From positions 1 to 25,592 of the forward strand of contig CAYGAW010000021.1 in assembly GCA_964347945.1 (NCBI GenBank): a DNA stretch of 25,592 nucleotides. Direction: 5' to 3'. Made by a program: the position numbers and the translations under genes. The DNA is from CAYGAW01 sp964347945 (GTDB lineage: Bacteria > Chloroflexota > Anaerolineae > UBA7937 > B3-Chlor). Shown one piece after another: positions 14,326-22,261 of this stretch. The notes beneath the pieces are model-generated. The model did no database searches, was not told the DNA's origin, and saw only the letters and a program-made list of their open reading frames with translations. Position 1 is the first letter of the stretch. The number at the start of each line of letters is the position of its first letter.

Positions 14326-16866
14326 CTACCAGCTGAAGGTCACCTCGATCTTCGGTGCACCCTTCCCCCAGGCCCCAGCCGGGTCGGACAGGATGACGCG
14401 TACCACTTCCCCTGGCCAGCGCCTGAGGTTTAGCGGGCGCTCTCCACGGCGGCGCACAATATCGGCTAAATGAACCTCGGCCCTGGGAGAGGACAGGTCG
14501 CCCACGTAGATGAGCAAACTGAGATCGGGGTCAAGGTCCTTGAGATCGGCTGTGCCATCAGGGAACGTGAGGACCAGCTTGCGGACGATAGCCACCTCCG
14601 GGAGTCTCTCCGCATCCTGCTTCCGCAAGGAATCGAAAAGGACCGCTTCGGCACCGCGGAACTTGGGAACGCCTGAGAATAGGGTGACAGGCCTCAGAAC
14701 GTCCTCGGCACGCGCGATGCCCGCGTCCGCTGAAGCAAAACGCGGCCCGTCCCCAGTGGAGAACATGATGCTCGTCAGCTCATGCGTGGGGCGGAGCATC
14801 TGCATCGGCTGCGCGGCGCCCTTTCTGGCTGTCCCCATAGGCGCAGCAAAAGCGAAGAGGAAGTCACCTGACCATCCCGTGGGCAAGGCACTGGCCACCG
14901 GCACCGTGCCTTCAACCGGCTTGCCCTTCTCCCTTCGCACCGCCACGAAGGCTGTCTCCGCACTGGGGAGACCGTAATCCAGCGCCTCCTTCACCAACAA
15001 CGCACGCAGTGCTTGGCGTGCATCTTCCCGCACGTTCTCCGCGTAGACCTTGGAAGACTTCGCCGGCTCTCTGGGAAGAACCTCCACCGGGTCATAGCCG
15101 AGCCGTTCAAGCTGCGCCCTTATCTGATCCAGCTCATAGAGCGAGTTGAGCAAGTACTCCAATCCGAGAATCCGGCGCGCACCGAAGAGGGCTTTGAGCG
15201 CTGGTTGGTCGCTCGTCTCCTTCGCCAAGTCCAGTCGGCACGAGCCGACTTCCTCGTGTGACGCGCTGGTCATCCGGAAAGTAAGCTCCTGGCGCCCGTT
15301 GCCGGGAACTCTACCGGCCACCCAAAGGGTCCGGCCGTGAGGCAAATCACCAAGATCGATGTAGCTCTTGCCTTCCCTGTCACCCTCAACGACTTGACGG
15401 CCTGCCGCTTCTGCCCCTGGCCGATCTGCCTCCAGTTGGAGATCCGCCAGCACCGGCTCGGCCCAGTCTTTGAGGACGTCGTCCAGAGCGGTGGTGATGT
15501 CCAATTCGTCTGGCGCACTGGTGAGGAACCTGGCGATCCCTCCGCCGCGCTCTGCGAGTTCCGAGGCCAGAAACGAGTTGGGCGCCGCGTCTATACAGAG
15601 CACGCTGATCCGCCGCCGGTGGTCGCGTTCCGCCTCTTCGTCCGCCAAGCGGAGGATTCGCCCAGCATCGGTCACCTGGGCGTCAGTGACTATCACCACA
15701 TGCCGCGCGCGGTCATCCTTTGAGCGCTTCAAGTGCAGAGCCTGCTCCAGCGCCACACCGAGTTCCGTTCCCCCGCTATCCTTGTGTGCCAGCAAGAAGT
15801 CGACTGCCTTGCCGACGGCCTTCGACTCTGCCTGCTGCGGTTTCTTGGCAAACCAGCGGGTAGAGTTGTGGAACAAGCACAGTGCGAACTCATCTCGCTC
15901 CGTCAGGTCCAGCAGGAACTGCTCTACCGCCCAATCCGCCGCCTCCCACTTGGGCCCTGACATGGAGCCGGAGTGATCCACCAGCAGGATGATCTCCCGT
16001 GGCACACCAGCCCCGACTTGGTGGGTGGCCGGCGGCGCAACCTGCGCCAGGAAGTACACCAACCCGGAATCAGCATCGTCGTGAGCCACCACCTGCAGGG
16101 CAGCTCGATGCTCCTCTTGCTGAGGTTGCCAGGAGAGAACGCAGTCCCGGTCAGGGATGACTTCACCGTCCTTCAGTTGCACGCGTAGTCCCTCGCCCTC
16201 CTCGGCGACGGCGAGTTCATGAGTGTCACTCGCCACTGCCCCGGCTCCTCGAACCACAACGTCGAGGGCGAACCGATGCCCTGGGTCGCGCAGGAGGAGC
16301 AGTGGCTGGCCGTGCGCTGGGTGCGACGTGAGTTCATCACTGCGAACGTAGCGCGGCGCCGTCGTCAGAGGAATCCTCAGAGACCAGGCATCTCCTTCTG
16401 CCTTGGCCAGCTGTATGTAGGACGTTTCGACGGTCACATCCTGATCCGGCCGAATGCCCGCCACCTGGAGAGTGAAGACGTCGGGCGACTCCCGAGTAGC
16501 CAGGGCGGCCTGCCTACCCTCCTCTTTGGCCTTCTCGTACTCCTCCTCGGCCTGCTCACGCTCCTTCAACTGGGCGCGAATCTCCACCTCGCCGAAGCGT
16601 ACGGTGACCGCAGTCACAGCTGCATCGCCCGGCAGCGGAAAACGATAGGCCGCCTCGATGACCTTGTCCAGCTGCTCTTTGGAATATCCATATGCCTGCA
16701 TTAGCTGGAAGGACCCCAGAGGGCCAGCGATCTCTCCCCTCAACTCCGATCGCTTGAGAGGTACGAAGAGGCGTGGCTGGTCCTCTTCCCGTTCCTCGCC
16801 GTCCATAACCTCCAGGACGCCTATCCCATCCGGACGGGAGTTCTCATAAGCTGCTCGGTTGAACAT
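14326..16866 (-). CDS. VIT and von Willebrand factor A domain protein
   Basis: 846 residues from the ATG at 16866, chosen because GGAGGGG ends six bases upstream; longer in-frame starts up to 16977 lack such a site. An N-terminal VIT domain covers about 25-155 (VPLKRSELRGEIAGPLGSFQ; YRFPLPGDAAVTAVTVRFGE; LKEREQAEEEYEKAKEEGRQ). The VWA domain starts about 290 with an intact MIDAS: D297-H-S-G-S, a GGTELGVAL threonine loop and VTDAQVTD. A long C-terminal region (VYAENVREDARQALRALLVK and on) ends in beta-rich sequence. No signal peptide, sortase motif or membrane segment is present, so it is probably cytoplasmic. VIT-VWA proteins mediate metal-dependent protein contacts. The neighbouring leaderless HtrA is a plausible partner, by inference only. 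Confidence 0.93.
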   Translation of the reverse strand: MFNRAAYENSRPDGIGVLEVMDGEEREEDQPRLFVPLKRSELRGEIAGPLGSFQLMQAYGYSKEQLDKVIEAAYRFPLPGDAAVTAVTVRFGEVEIRAQLKEREQAEEEYEKAKEEGRQAALATRESPDVFTLQVAGIRPDQDVTVETSYIQLAKAEGDAWSLRIPLTTAPRYVRSDELTSHPAHGQPLLLLRDPGHRFALDVVVRGAGAVASDTHELAVAEEGEGLRVQLKDGEVIPDRDCVLSWQPQQEEHRAALQVVAHDDADSGLVYFLAQVAPPATHQVGAGVPREIILLVDHSGSMSGPKWEAADWAVEQFLLDLTERDEFALCLFHNSTRWFAKKPQQAESKAVGKAVDFLLAHKDSGGTELGVALEQALHLKRSKDDRARHVVIVTDAQVTDAGRILRLADEEAERDHRRRISVLCIDAAPNSFLASELAERGGGIARFLTSAPDELDITTALDDVLKDWAEPVLADLQLEADRPGAEAAGRQVVEGDREGKSYIDLGDLPHGRTLWVAGRVPGNGRQELTFRMTSASHEEVGSCRLDLAKETSDQPALKALFGARRILGLEYLLNSLYELDQIRAQLERLGYDPVEVLPREPAKSSKVYAENVREDARQALRALLVKEALDYGLPSAETAFVAVRREKGKPVEGTVPVASALPTGWSGDFLFAFAAPMGTARKGAAQPMQMLRPTHELTSIMFSTGDGPRFASADAGIARAEDVLRPVTLFSGVPKFRGAEAVLFDSLRKQDAERLPEVAIVRKLVLTFPDGTADLKDLDPDLSLLIYVGDLSSPRAEVHLADIVRRRGERPLNLRRWPGEVVRVILSDPAGAWGKGAPKIEVTFSW

Positions 16867-16995
16867 ACTCATCCCCTCCATTCGCTTGTTCTCTGCTCTG
16901 CACGGTGTTCCGACGTCATACCCATCTCTCGGCTCGGCGCGCGCCTGGACACCGACGAGCGAAACGCTATGGAGCACGACCCATCGAATACCGCG

Positions 16996-17802
16996 CTAGT
17001 ATCGACGTGCTACAAACAGCCCGATATGCTTCGTAATGCGTAGGACACCCTTTGAGGAGAGTTCTGCCTCCACGTAGCTTTTCAGCTCCTCCAACCTGTC
17101 GCCGACGAGGACGGCCTCGCCGTCACCCACGGAGGACACGATGTAAGCAATGAGAGGATCACCCTCTGTAATGGCCAGTGAGTCTTCGTATCTGTGCAAC
17201 CTGACATCGCCAAACCACTCTGAGAGCTGGGCCTCACCGTTCTCCAGGCTGAATGAGTAATCTTCGGGGCCGAAGGCCATGTCTGGCTCAAACGCCCTGA
17301 CCAGTTCACCAAGCTCCCGCAGATGTCCACGACCATTCGTGGCAGCGTAGAGCCGTGCACCCGGTCTCAGAATGCGACAAACCTCACACAGCGCCCGAGC
17401 TGGGTCCGGCACGTGGTACAGCATATGGTTGGCGATGGCGCCGTCGAAGCTGCCATCCTCGAAAGGGAGGGCTTGAATGTTCGCTGCCAGGAAGTGGAAC
17501 CGCGTGCAATTGATGCCCAGGGTGCCTTGCGCATCCACTAGCATCCCCCACGACAGGTCGGACAGGACAACACTCCAGTCATCCGGCGTACAATGAATGT
17601 TCTCCAGCCACAGGTCAGCCTTCCCACATCCCAACTCTAGGATGTGCGCGCCAGACGGGAAGTCTAGCTGGTCAAAGACCCACCGTAACCAGCCGTATTC
17701 ATTGGTGCTGAACCGCTGGTGAAGCGAGATACGCGCGTCCAGCTTCGATGCATCTTTGTACTGATCCGTCAGGAGGTACTGCCGATCCGACATCTGAGAC
17801 AC
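16996..17802 (-). CDS. class I SAM-dependent methyltransferase
   Basis: 268 residues from a GTG at 17802, with GAGGAG five bases upstream (an ATG three codons later is less well placed). Motif I is HILELGCGKADLW (about 53-65), the SAM glycine loop. SVVLSDLSWGML follows with the ribose-binding acid, then LPFEDGSFDGAIANHMLYHV and DPARALCEVCRILRPGARLY are the motifs around post-II and III of the Methyltransf_11 family. The C-terminal third (YEDSLAITEGDPLIAYIVSS ... LRITKHIGLFVARRY) resembles small-molecule methyltransferases. The substrate is not deducible. It lies 129 bases upstream of the VIT-VWA start and 105 bases downstream of the 111-residue gene, all on the minus strand. Confidence 0.9.
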   Translation of the reverse strand: MSQMSDRQYLLTDQYKDASKLDARISLHQRFSTNEYGWLRWVFDQLDFPSGAHILELGCGKADLWLENIHCTPDDWSVVLSDLSWGMLVDAQGTLGINCTRFHFLAANIQALPFEDGSFDGAIANHMLYHVPDPARALCEVCRILRPGARLYAATNGRGHLRELGELVRAFEPDMAFGPEDYSFSLENGEAQLSEWFGDVRLHRYEDSLAITEGDPLIAYIVSSVGDGEAVLVGDRLEELKSYVEAELSSKGVLRITKHIGLFVARRY

Positions 17803-17907
17803 GATTACTCCTCACCTGAGACTGGAGTTGCACGGAATGTGGGTGTGGCTGCGCCTCAACGCCTCCGCGCGACAAGCCTCGATCGAACCACGGTCCCAAG
17901 GGGTACC

Positions 17908-18243
17908 TCAGTCGATCTCGCCGCTCCGCACCCTCTCGCGGATGCGCTCCACGACGGCGTGGATGTAGTCTGTGGCTTCCTCGTTGGGGTCAAGGCCGAA
18001 GTGCCGCCATCTCCTTTGCTCAAAGAACAGGCACGTACGCAGTTCTGTCAGCGAATTCGGTAGGGAGCCTTCGGCGCGATAGGCATCCCGCCACCGGTTG
18101 GCAATCTCCGCGCACTTCTCGAAGGAACCCCAATGCTCGTAGCCGTTGAAGGACAAGGCAAACCTGCCGATCTCAGCCCACGCCGCACCGGACGAAGGGA
18201 CATCAAGCCCGGTCAGATCAGCATTGGCGATTTCATTGCTCAT
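17908..18243 (-). CDS. conserved 111-residue protein of unknown function
   Basis: ATG at 18243; ribosome site weak (GGAA about ten bases upstream). The chain is soluble, acidic and likely helical, without cysteine clusters apart from C44 and C71. Recognisable conserved-looking segments are FALSFNGYEHWGSFEKCAEI, SLTELRTCLFFEQRRWRHFG and DYIHAVVERIRERV. I know similar small proteins of this layout from several phyla, but no function. What is odd is its upstream DNA: an extended -10 promoter, a structured RNA segment and an intrinsic terminator lie between 18311 and 18449, so expression may depend on readthrough. Confidence 0.75.
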   Translation of the reverse strand: MSNEIANADLTGLDVPSSGAAWAEIGRFALSFNGYEHWGSFEKCAEIANRWRDAYRAEGSLPNSLTELRTCLFFEQRRWRHFGLDPNEEATDYIHAVVERIRERVRSGEID

Positions 18244-18310
18244 TGCTCAGTTCCACACCGAACCACGGCGATCGATCGGCAGACCTGCAGGACTCGGAAA
18301 GGCTGCCAGC

Positions 18311-18341
18311 AAGAAAGCCCGCCAGGTTGCGCCCGGCGGGC
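18311..18341 (-). terminator. intrinsic terminator on the minus strand
   Basis: On the minus strand GCCCGCC (18341-18335), an 11-base loop and GGCGGGC (18323-18317) form a 7-bp GC stem followed by TTTCTT (18316-18311). No plus-strand T-run exists. It ends the candidate RNA that begins near 18437 and lies about 70 bases before the start of the 111-residue gene. Confidence 0.6.
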
Positions 18342-18437
18342 CCCGTTGCTATACTGAGTTTGGACCAGTGCTCCTACGCACTTTGGCTGCCGCCTCGGGT
18401 GGAGTCGAACCTCGGGGCGTTCTCGCTCTTTCCATCT
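18311..18437 (-). ncRNA. candidate structured leader or small RNA
   Basis: A 127-base transcript is predicted from the promoter at 18444-18472 to the terminator above. Visible pairings: GCCCCG (18418-18413) with CGGGGC (18345-18340), closing a domain that holds a hairpin AGTGC-GTAGGA-GCACT (18382-18367). The closing stem shares 18340-18341 with the terminator stem, so both cannot form fully, as in attenuators. It does not match the consensus of tRNA, tmRNA, SRP RNA, T-box or common riboswitches that I could test by eye. It could be a free small RNA or the regulatory leader of the gene at 18243. Confidence 0.42.
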
Positions 18438-18443
18438 ACTCCC

Positions 18444-18472
18444 ACTATACCAGAGCGCCTGCACAACTGCAA
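18444..18472 (-). promoter_or_regulatory. extended -10 promoter for the candidate RNA
   Basis: On the minus strand TGG-TATAGT (18452-18444) fits a TGN extended -10 with a 5/6 hexamer. A weak TTGCAG (18472-18467) lies 17 bases upstream. Start of transcription would be near 18437. Confidence 0.5.
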
Positions 18473-18528
18473 GTGCGCGGCACCACATGTGCTGTCGACC
18501 GGCGATGGTTGAGACGACGGATGTAGCC

Positions 18529-19701
18529 ATGCGTATACCTGAGAGAATCAGAAGCATCACCCCACCACCCATGGAGGCGCTCAACGCCCGCGCTGCCAGG
18601 CTGTCCCTCGAGGGCGCCCGTGTCATCAGCCTTGGGCAGGGAGTGCCAGGCTTCCCAGCAGCTCCCGAGGCCATCGAGGTGGTGAGGCAGGCCCTCGAGG
18701 AACCTGAGACGCACATCTACAGTCCCGACGCCGGTTTGCTGTCTCTCAGGCAAGCGCTGGGCGCAGCCTTGGCCGACTGGAACGGGATTGAGGTGGATCC
18801 GGAGGAGGAGATCATCATCACCGCCGGGGCCAACCAGGCGTTCATGTTGGCGGTAGTCACCTTGCTCGAACCCGGCGACCCAATCCTTCTCCCCTCTCCC
18901 TTCTACTTCAACCACGAAATGGCCGTGCGCGCGATGGGCGGCGTCCCGGTGGAGGTACAGCTATCGGAAGAGACGGGATTCCAAATGCGGATGGAGGATC
19001 TGGAAGCCCACCTTACCAGCCACCCCCGAGCTATGGTCATGATTTCCCCAAACAACCCAACTGGGGCTGTTTACGATCCCGGGGAACTGAAACGTTTAGG
19101 TCGGGAATTGAGCTCCAAAGGTATCACCATCATCACCGATGAAACCTATCAGCACTTCGTCTACGAAGGTGCTGAGCACTTCAGCCTGGCGTCCGTCGCG
19201 GAGATCCGTTCTCAACTGATCACCATCGGCAGCTTCTCAAAGAGCTTCAGCTTGACGGGTTGGCGCGTGGGCTATCTCGTAGCTCAACCCACCTTCATCG
19301 CAGAGGCTCTGAAGGTCCAGGACGCGATGCTGGTTTGCGCGCCGGTAATCTCGCAGAAAGCCGCTTTGGGAGGCCTGCAAGAACCTGGTCATACGCTCTC
19401 CCATCGCCGGGAGATCCTCGACCAAAGACGCCGCCTACTGATCCAGCGGCTCGCCGAGATCCCCCGACTGACCTGGCATCCCACCCGTGGCGCGTACTTC
19501 GCCTTTGTCCGCGCCGAGGGATGCACCAACTCGGTGGAGTTGGCGAGGAACATCCTGGACACCGTCCATGTGGTCACCGTCCCGGGAAGCGTCTTTGGGC
19601 AGAGTGGCGAAGGCTACCTACGCCTGTCGTACGGTTCCGTTGAGCCAGCGGATTTGGACGAGGCGTGTAACCGTCTGTCCCGCTACTTCGCCACAGCCTG
19701 A
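18529..19701 (+). CDS. class I/II PLP-dependent aminotransferase
   Basis: 390 residues from the ATG at 18529 (MRIPERIRSITPPP), chosen because it matches the usual start of the aspartate aminotransferase-like family; in-frame ATGs at 18487 and 18505 add unrelated residues. Fold type I motifs: SLGQGVPGFPAAP (35-47), PNNPTGAVYDPGEL (174-187) with the carboxylate-binding Asn, DETYQHFVYEG (204-214) with the pyridine Asp and Tyr, and SFSKSFSLTGWRVGY (235-249) with PLP Lys K238 and R246. Length is normal. It transfers amino groups between an amino acid and a 2-oxo acid; the exact pair is open. It is a single-gene plus unit, convergent with the 77-residue gene. An imperfect hairpin without T-run follows the stop (19702-19727). 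Confidence 0.93.
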   Translation: MRIPERIRSITPPPMEALNARAARLSLEGARVISLGQGVPGFPAAPEAIEVVRQALEEPETHIYSPDAGLLSLRQALGAALADWNGIEVDPEEEIIITAGANQAFMLAVVTLLEPGDPILLPSPFYFNHEMAVRAMGGVPVEVQLSEETGFQMRMEDLEAHLTSHPRAMVMISPNNPTGAVYDPGELKRLGRELSSKGITIITDETYQHFVYEGAEHFSLASVAEIRSQLITIGSFSKSFSLTGWRVGYLVAQPTFIAEALKVQDAMLVCAPVISQKAALGGLQEPGHTLSHRREILDQRRRLLIQRLAEIPRLTWHPTRGAYFAFVRAEGCTNSVELARNILDTVHVVTVPGSVFGQSGEGYLRLSYGSVEPADLDEACNRLSRYFATA

Positions 19702-19795
19702 GAGGGAGTCTTACGGGCAAGACCCTCCACCCCCCACCTTGCCCTGAGAAGATGAAGGCCCCACTCTTATCCGGGGGGCTTGCTTCTGCCGCAGC

Positions 19796-20029
19796 TCACG
19801 GCTCGCGGAACTCGTCACGAACGTGCCTGATGTAGAGCCGTGCACCATTATCCAGCGTGCCGCCCCGGCCGACTCGGGAACCCCGGCCATCAACAACCCA
19901 GGCCTCATCGCGCTTCAGAGCCAGGTACTCCCCCTGGTCGTAGGCCAGGACACCCTGCTCCACCGTCGTCCCATACCAGCGGGTGATGGGTTTGTCGTTG
20001 ATGTAGAAGGTGATCTTTCTCTGGGACAT
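19796..20029 (-). CDS. small protein, possibly beta-grasp fold
   Basis: 77 residues, ATG at 20029 without a visible ribosome site. It opens KITFYINDKPITRWYGTTVE, continues QGVLAYDQGEYLALKRDEAW and VVDGRGSRVGRGGTLDNGAR, and ends LYIRHVRDEF. The alternation of short strands with a GTTVE.GVLA helix start is reminiscent of ferredoxin-like or ubiquitin-like beta-grasp domains, but no Cys residues are present, so no Fe-S cluster. The C-terminus is not Gly-Gly, so a sulfur carrier is unlikely. It is 54 bases downstream of the 5'-nucleotidase gene on the same strand, separated by a strong inverted repeat. Function unknown. Confidence 0.62.
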   Translation of the reverse strand: MSQRKITFYINDKPITRWYGTTVEQGVLAYDQGEYLALKRDEAWVVDGRGSRVGRGGTLDNGARLYIRHVRDEFREP

Positions 20030-20044
20030 GCCGGGTCATGTGCA

Positions 20045-20072
20045 GGGAGGAGGGCCTGCCGACCCTCCTCCC
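20045..20072. repeat. 10-bp perfect inverted repeat between nucleotidase and small gene
   Basis: GGGAGGAGGG (20045-20054) and CCCTCCTCCC (20063-20072) pair perfectly around an 8-base loop. No T-run follows on either strand. On the minus strand it sits between the nucleotidase stop and the 77-codon gene, where it could stabilise the upstream mRNA or hide a ribosome site, since both arms contain purine-rich SD-like sequence on one strand. Confidence 0.6.
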
Positions 20073-20083
20073 AAGCATCCTAG

Positions 20084-21736
20084 CTAGGATGGTGGAGTAC
20101 CATATGCGGTGATGCGCTGCTCGACCGCGGGATCGGGCGGGGTGAACGGCGAATTGGCCTTCACCCAGTCCACCACCAAGTCGCGCACTAGCACGTAGGT
20201 GTTGGTTTGTGGGTTGGCTGCCAACGTCAGGTAGTCATCGCCGCCGCTGGCCATGAAGTCGTTCACAGCCACGTAGTACGTAGCAGCAGGATCCAGCGGC
20301 AGCCCCGTGCTCAAGTCGATCACGTCGCCGATGATGCGGCTCCCAGCCGGGGCATCGTAGTCAAACGTGAATTCCAGGCCGGAAACCTGCACCACACCAT
20401 GGTCACCTGTGATGCCCTCCTCCAGCACCTGGCGAACTTCGTTGCCATCCAGCTCAACAATCACCAGCGTGTTATCGAAGGGTTGGGCTTCGTAGACCTC
20501 GCCGAAGGTGATCTCACCAGCGTCGATGTCCGCCCGCAGGCCTCCGCTGTTGGTGAGAGCGAAATCGATGCTGGGATCGTAGGCCCGCATGATGTCGGTC
20601 ACCCAGTCGCCCATCGCCGACTCGTAGCGGTAGTCCCGCGTGATGGCGGTTATGGTCTCACCGATGACCTCGTTCTGGACGGGTGCGATCAGCGCCTCGT
20701 AGAAGTCGACGATGGCCTCCACCTCTGGGTCGGGCACGACTGTCTGATACACGCCGGTATCCCATCTCTTGTAGCTGGCTGGGCCGCCGTAATAGGTCTG
20801 GTAAGTGCTGATGGGATAGCTGTTCATGTTGTAGCTGACGACCTCGCCCTTACGCTTGTCAACGGCAAAGTCGACACGGGAAAAAGCGGTGCCACTCGAA
20901 TACGCCTGCACCACCGGGATCCCGCACACCACGTCGTCAATGCGGCCGTGGGTGTGCCCGGAAACGATGAGATCGACCTCATCTGCATCCAGGCCACAGG
21001 CCAGGTCCCCGACCTCGCCAAAGTCGGGCCAGTACCCTCCGATGTGAGCAAGGACCACGATCATGGTGGCGCCTTCGTGCTCCACCTCCGGTAGCACGTC
21101 GTTGACCGCCTCGACCGGGTCGGCGAACATCAGATTTGCCACGTTCACCGGGTTGGTGATGGAAGGCGTCTCGGGGTTGGCAAGCCCAATAATGCCTACG
21201 TCAACACCGCTTACCTCCTCGACGACGTAGGGCTTGACCCAGTGCGGGCGTCCGCCGTGGCCATGATCGGGGTTCCCGGGCTTCTTCTGGAAAAACACGT
21301 TGGCCGCCAGGAACGGGAAGTCCGCTTGGTCATAACGATCCTGGAGCACGTCCTGGCCCCAGTCGAACTCATGGTTGCCCACGGCCATGCCGGCCAGGCC
21401 CATCGCATTGAAAGCGTCGATCGTTGATGCCCCGTCGAAGTAGTTGGAGATGAGCGTGCCTTGCATCATGTCGCCAGCGTCCAGAAACAGGACCCCGTCA
21501 GGGTTCTCTTCTCGGACAATGTCGACGTACCCGGCCACCCACTCTGCGCCGCCCACCACGTCACCGTGGGACCAAGAGTGCACTCTACCGACCAGCGCCC
21601 CGTGGAAGTCGTTGGTAGAGACCACCGATACAGTCACCAACTCGGGCTCACGAGGCTTGGCGAAAGCTAGGGGAGTGGCTAGCAGGGTTAGAACTACAGC
21701 CACGCTCAACGCCAACAGAAAGTACTTTCTCCTCAT
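20084..21736 (-). CDS. secreted 5'-nucleotidase / 2',3'-cyclic phosphodiesterase family
   Basis: 550 residues; ATG at 21736 with GGGAGG five bases upstream. A signal peptide (MRRKYFLLALSVAVVLTLLA, cleavage after AFA) has no lipobox, so the product is exported. The metallophosphoesterase domain shows STNDFHG (D43, H45), LDAGDMMQG (D89), GNHEFDWG (N121-H122-E123) and GHTHGRIDD, a full two-metal set. The C-terminal 5_nucleotid_C domain starts near 345 with EVIGETITAITRDYRYESAM, then NSGGLRADI and NDFMASGGDDYLT, which bind the nucleobase and form the cap. The family releases phosphate from extracellular nucleotides or UDP-sugars. No cell-wall anchor is seen. It is upstream of the 77-residue gene. 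Confidence 0.95.
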   Translation of the reverse strand: MRRKYFLLALSVAVVLTLLATPLAFAKPREPELVTVSVVSTNDFHGALVGRVHSWSHGDVVGGAEWVAGYVDIVREENPDGVLFLDAGDMMQGTLISNYFDGASTIDAFNAMGLAGMAVGNHEFDWGQDVLQDRYDQADFPFLAANVFFQKKPGNPDHGHGGRPHWVKPYVVEEVSGVDVGIIGLANPETPSITNPVNVANLMFADPVEAVNDVLPEVEHEGATMIVVLAHIGGYWPDFGEVGDLACGLDADEVDLIVSGHTHGRIDDVVCGIPVVQAYSSGTAFSRVDFAVDKRKGEVVSYNMNSYPISTYQTYYGGPASYKRWDTGVYQTVVPDPEVEAIVDFYEALIAPVQNEVIGETITAITRDYRYESAMGDWVTDIMRAYDPSIDFALTNSGGLRADIDAGEITFGEVYEAQPFDNTLVIVELDGNEVRQVLEEGITGDHGVVQVSGLEFTFDYDAPAGSRIIGDVIDLSTGLPLDPAATYYVAVNDFMASGGDDYLTLAANPQTNTYVLVRDLVVDWVKANSPFTPPDPAVEQRITAYGTPPS

Positions 21737-22261
21737 TCATTCCTCCCTATTTGGGTTTGATCTTCCGGACGACTACTCCTTCCTCGTCCGTATTTGGCTT
21801 CTCTTCTGATTGTGCGTCTTGTGGTCCTGAGTCAAGAAACTGCTACAGGCTGGTACTCGTATCGCCTCCTTGTCAGGCAGTTTTACCTTCAGCCTGCTTC
21901 GGGAGTACAATAGGAGTAGCAGCGTGCGGGCTGCGCTAGCAGGCGGGGCAGAAGCACGCGATTCTCCTCCAGTGTCGCAACTCATAGCAAGACTACAAGT
22001 TATTGACGTTCACTGCGCGCTGGTGATCGGACTGAGCGTGCTCGGGTCGCTGGCCGATCTGTTCGTCAAGCTTGTGAGGTGAAAAGGACCATAACCCAGC
22101 TTCTCAGCAAAGTCAAGAGAATCGAGCGCTTGCGCCAAGAGCCTGATGAGGGCCACAGCTCTGCTCCACGCGGACAAGAACAAGTGTGATGGGACCGGTG
22201 GGAACTTCCCGCCAATGGAGAGCGTCCTATCAGTAGGAACCGAACGAAAGGGTGCGTCCCT
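21737..22261. other. 525-base divergent intergenic region
   Basis: It separates the nucleotidase (minus) and lipoprotein (plus) genes and should hold both promoters. The best candidates are weak: on plus, TTTACC and TACAAT 18 bases apart near 21885-21914; on minus, TTGACT near 21836 with no good -10. Small frames on both strands show no family features. A short hairpin TCCTA-TCAG-TAGGA lies near 22224-22238 just before the lipoprotein start. Confidence 0.35.

Noticed and set aside
18390..18450. tRNA-like T-loop on the minus strand (GGTTCGACTCC)
   Set aside because: The flanking bases do not form a five-pair T stem, and no anticodon arm, D arm or acceptor stem could be found; tmRNA features are also absent.
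20207..21094. 295-codon plus-strand frame opposite the nucleotidase
   Set aside because: It is the antisense of a gene with complete catalytic motifs and signal peptide; the frame shows no family features of its own.
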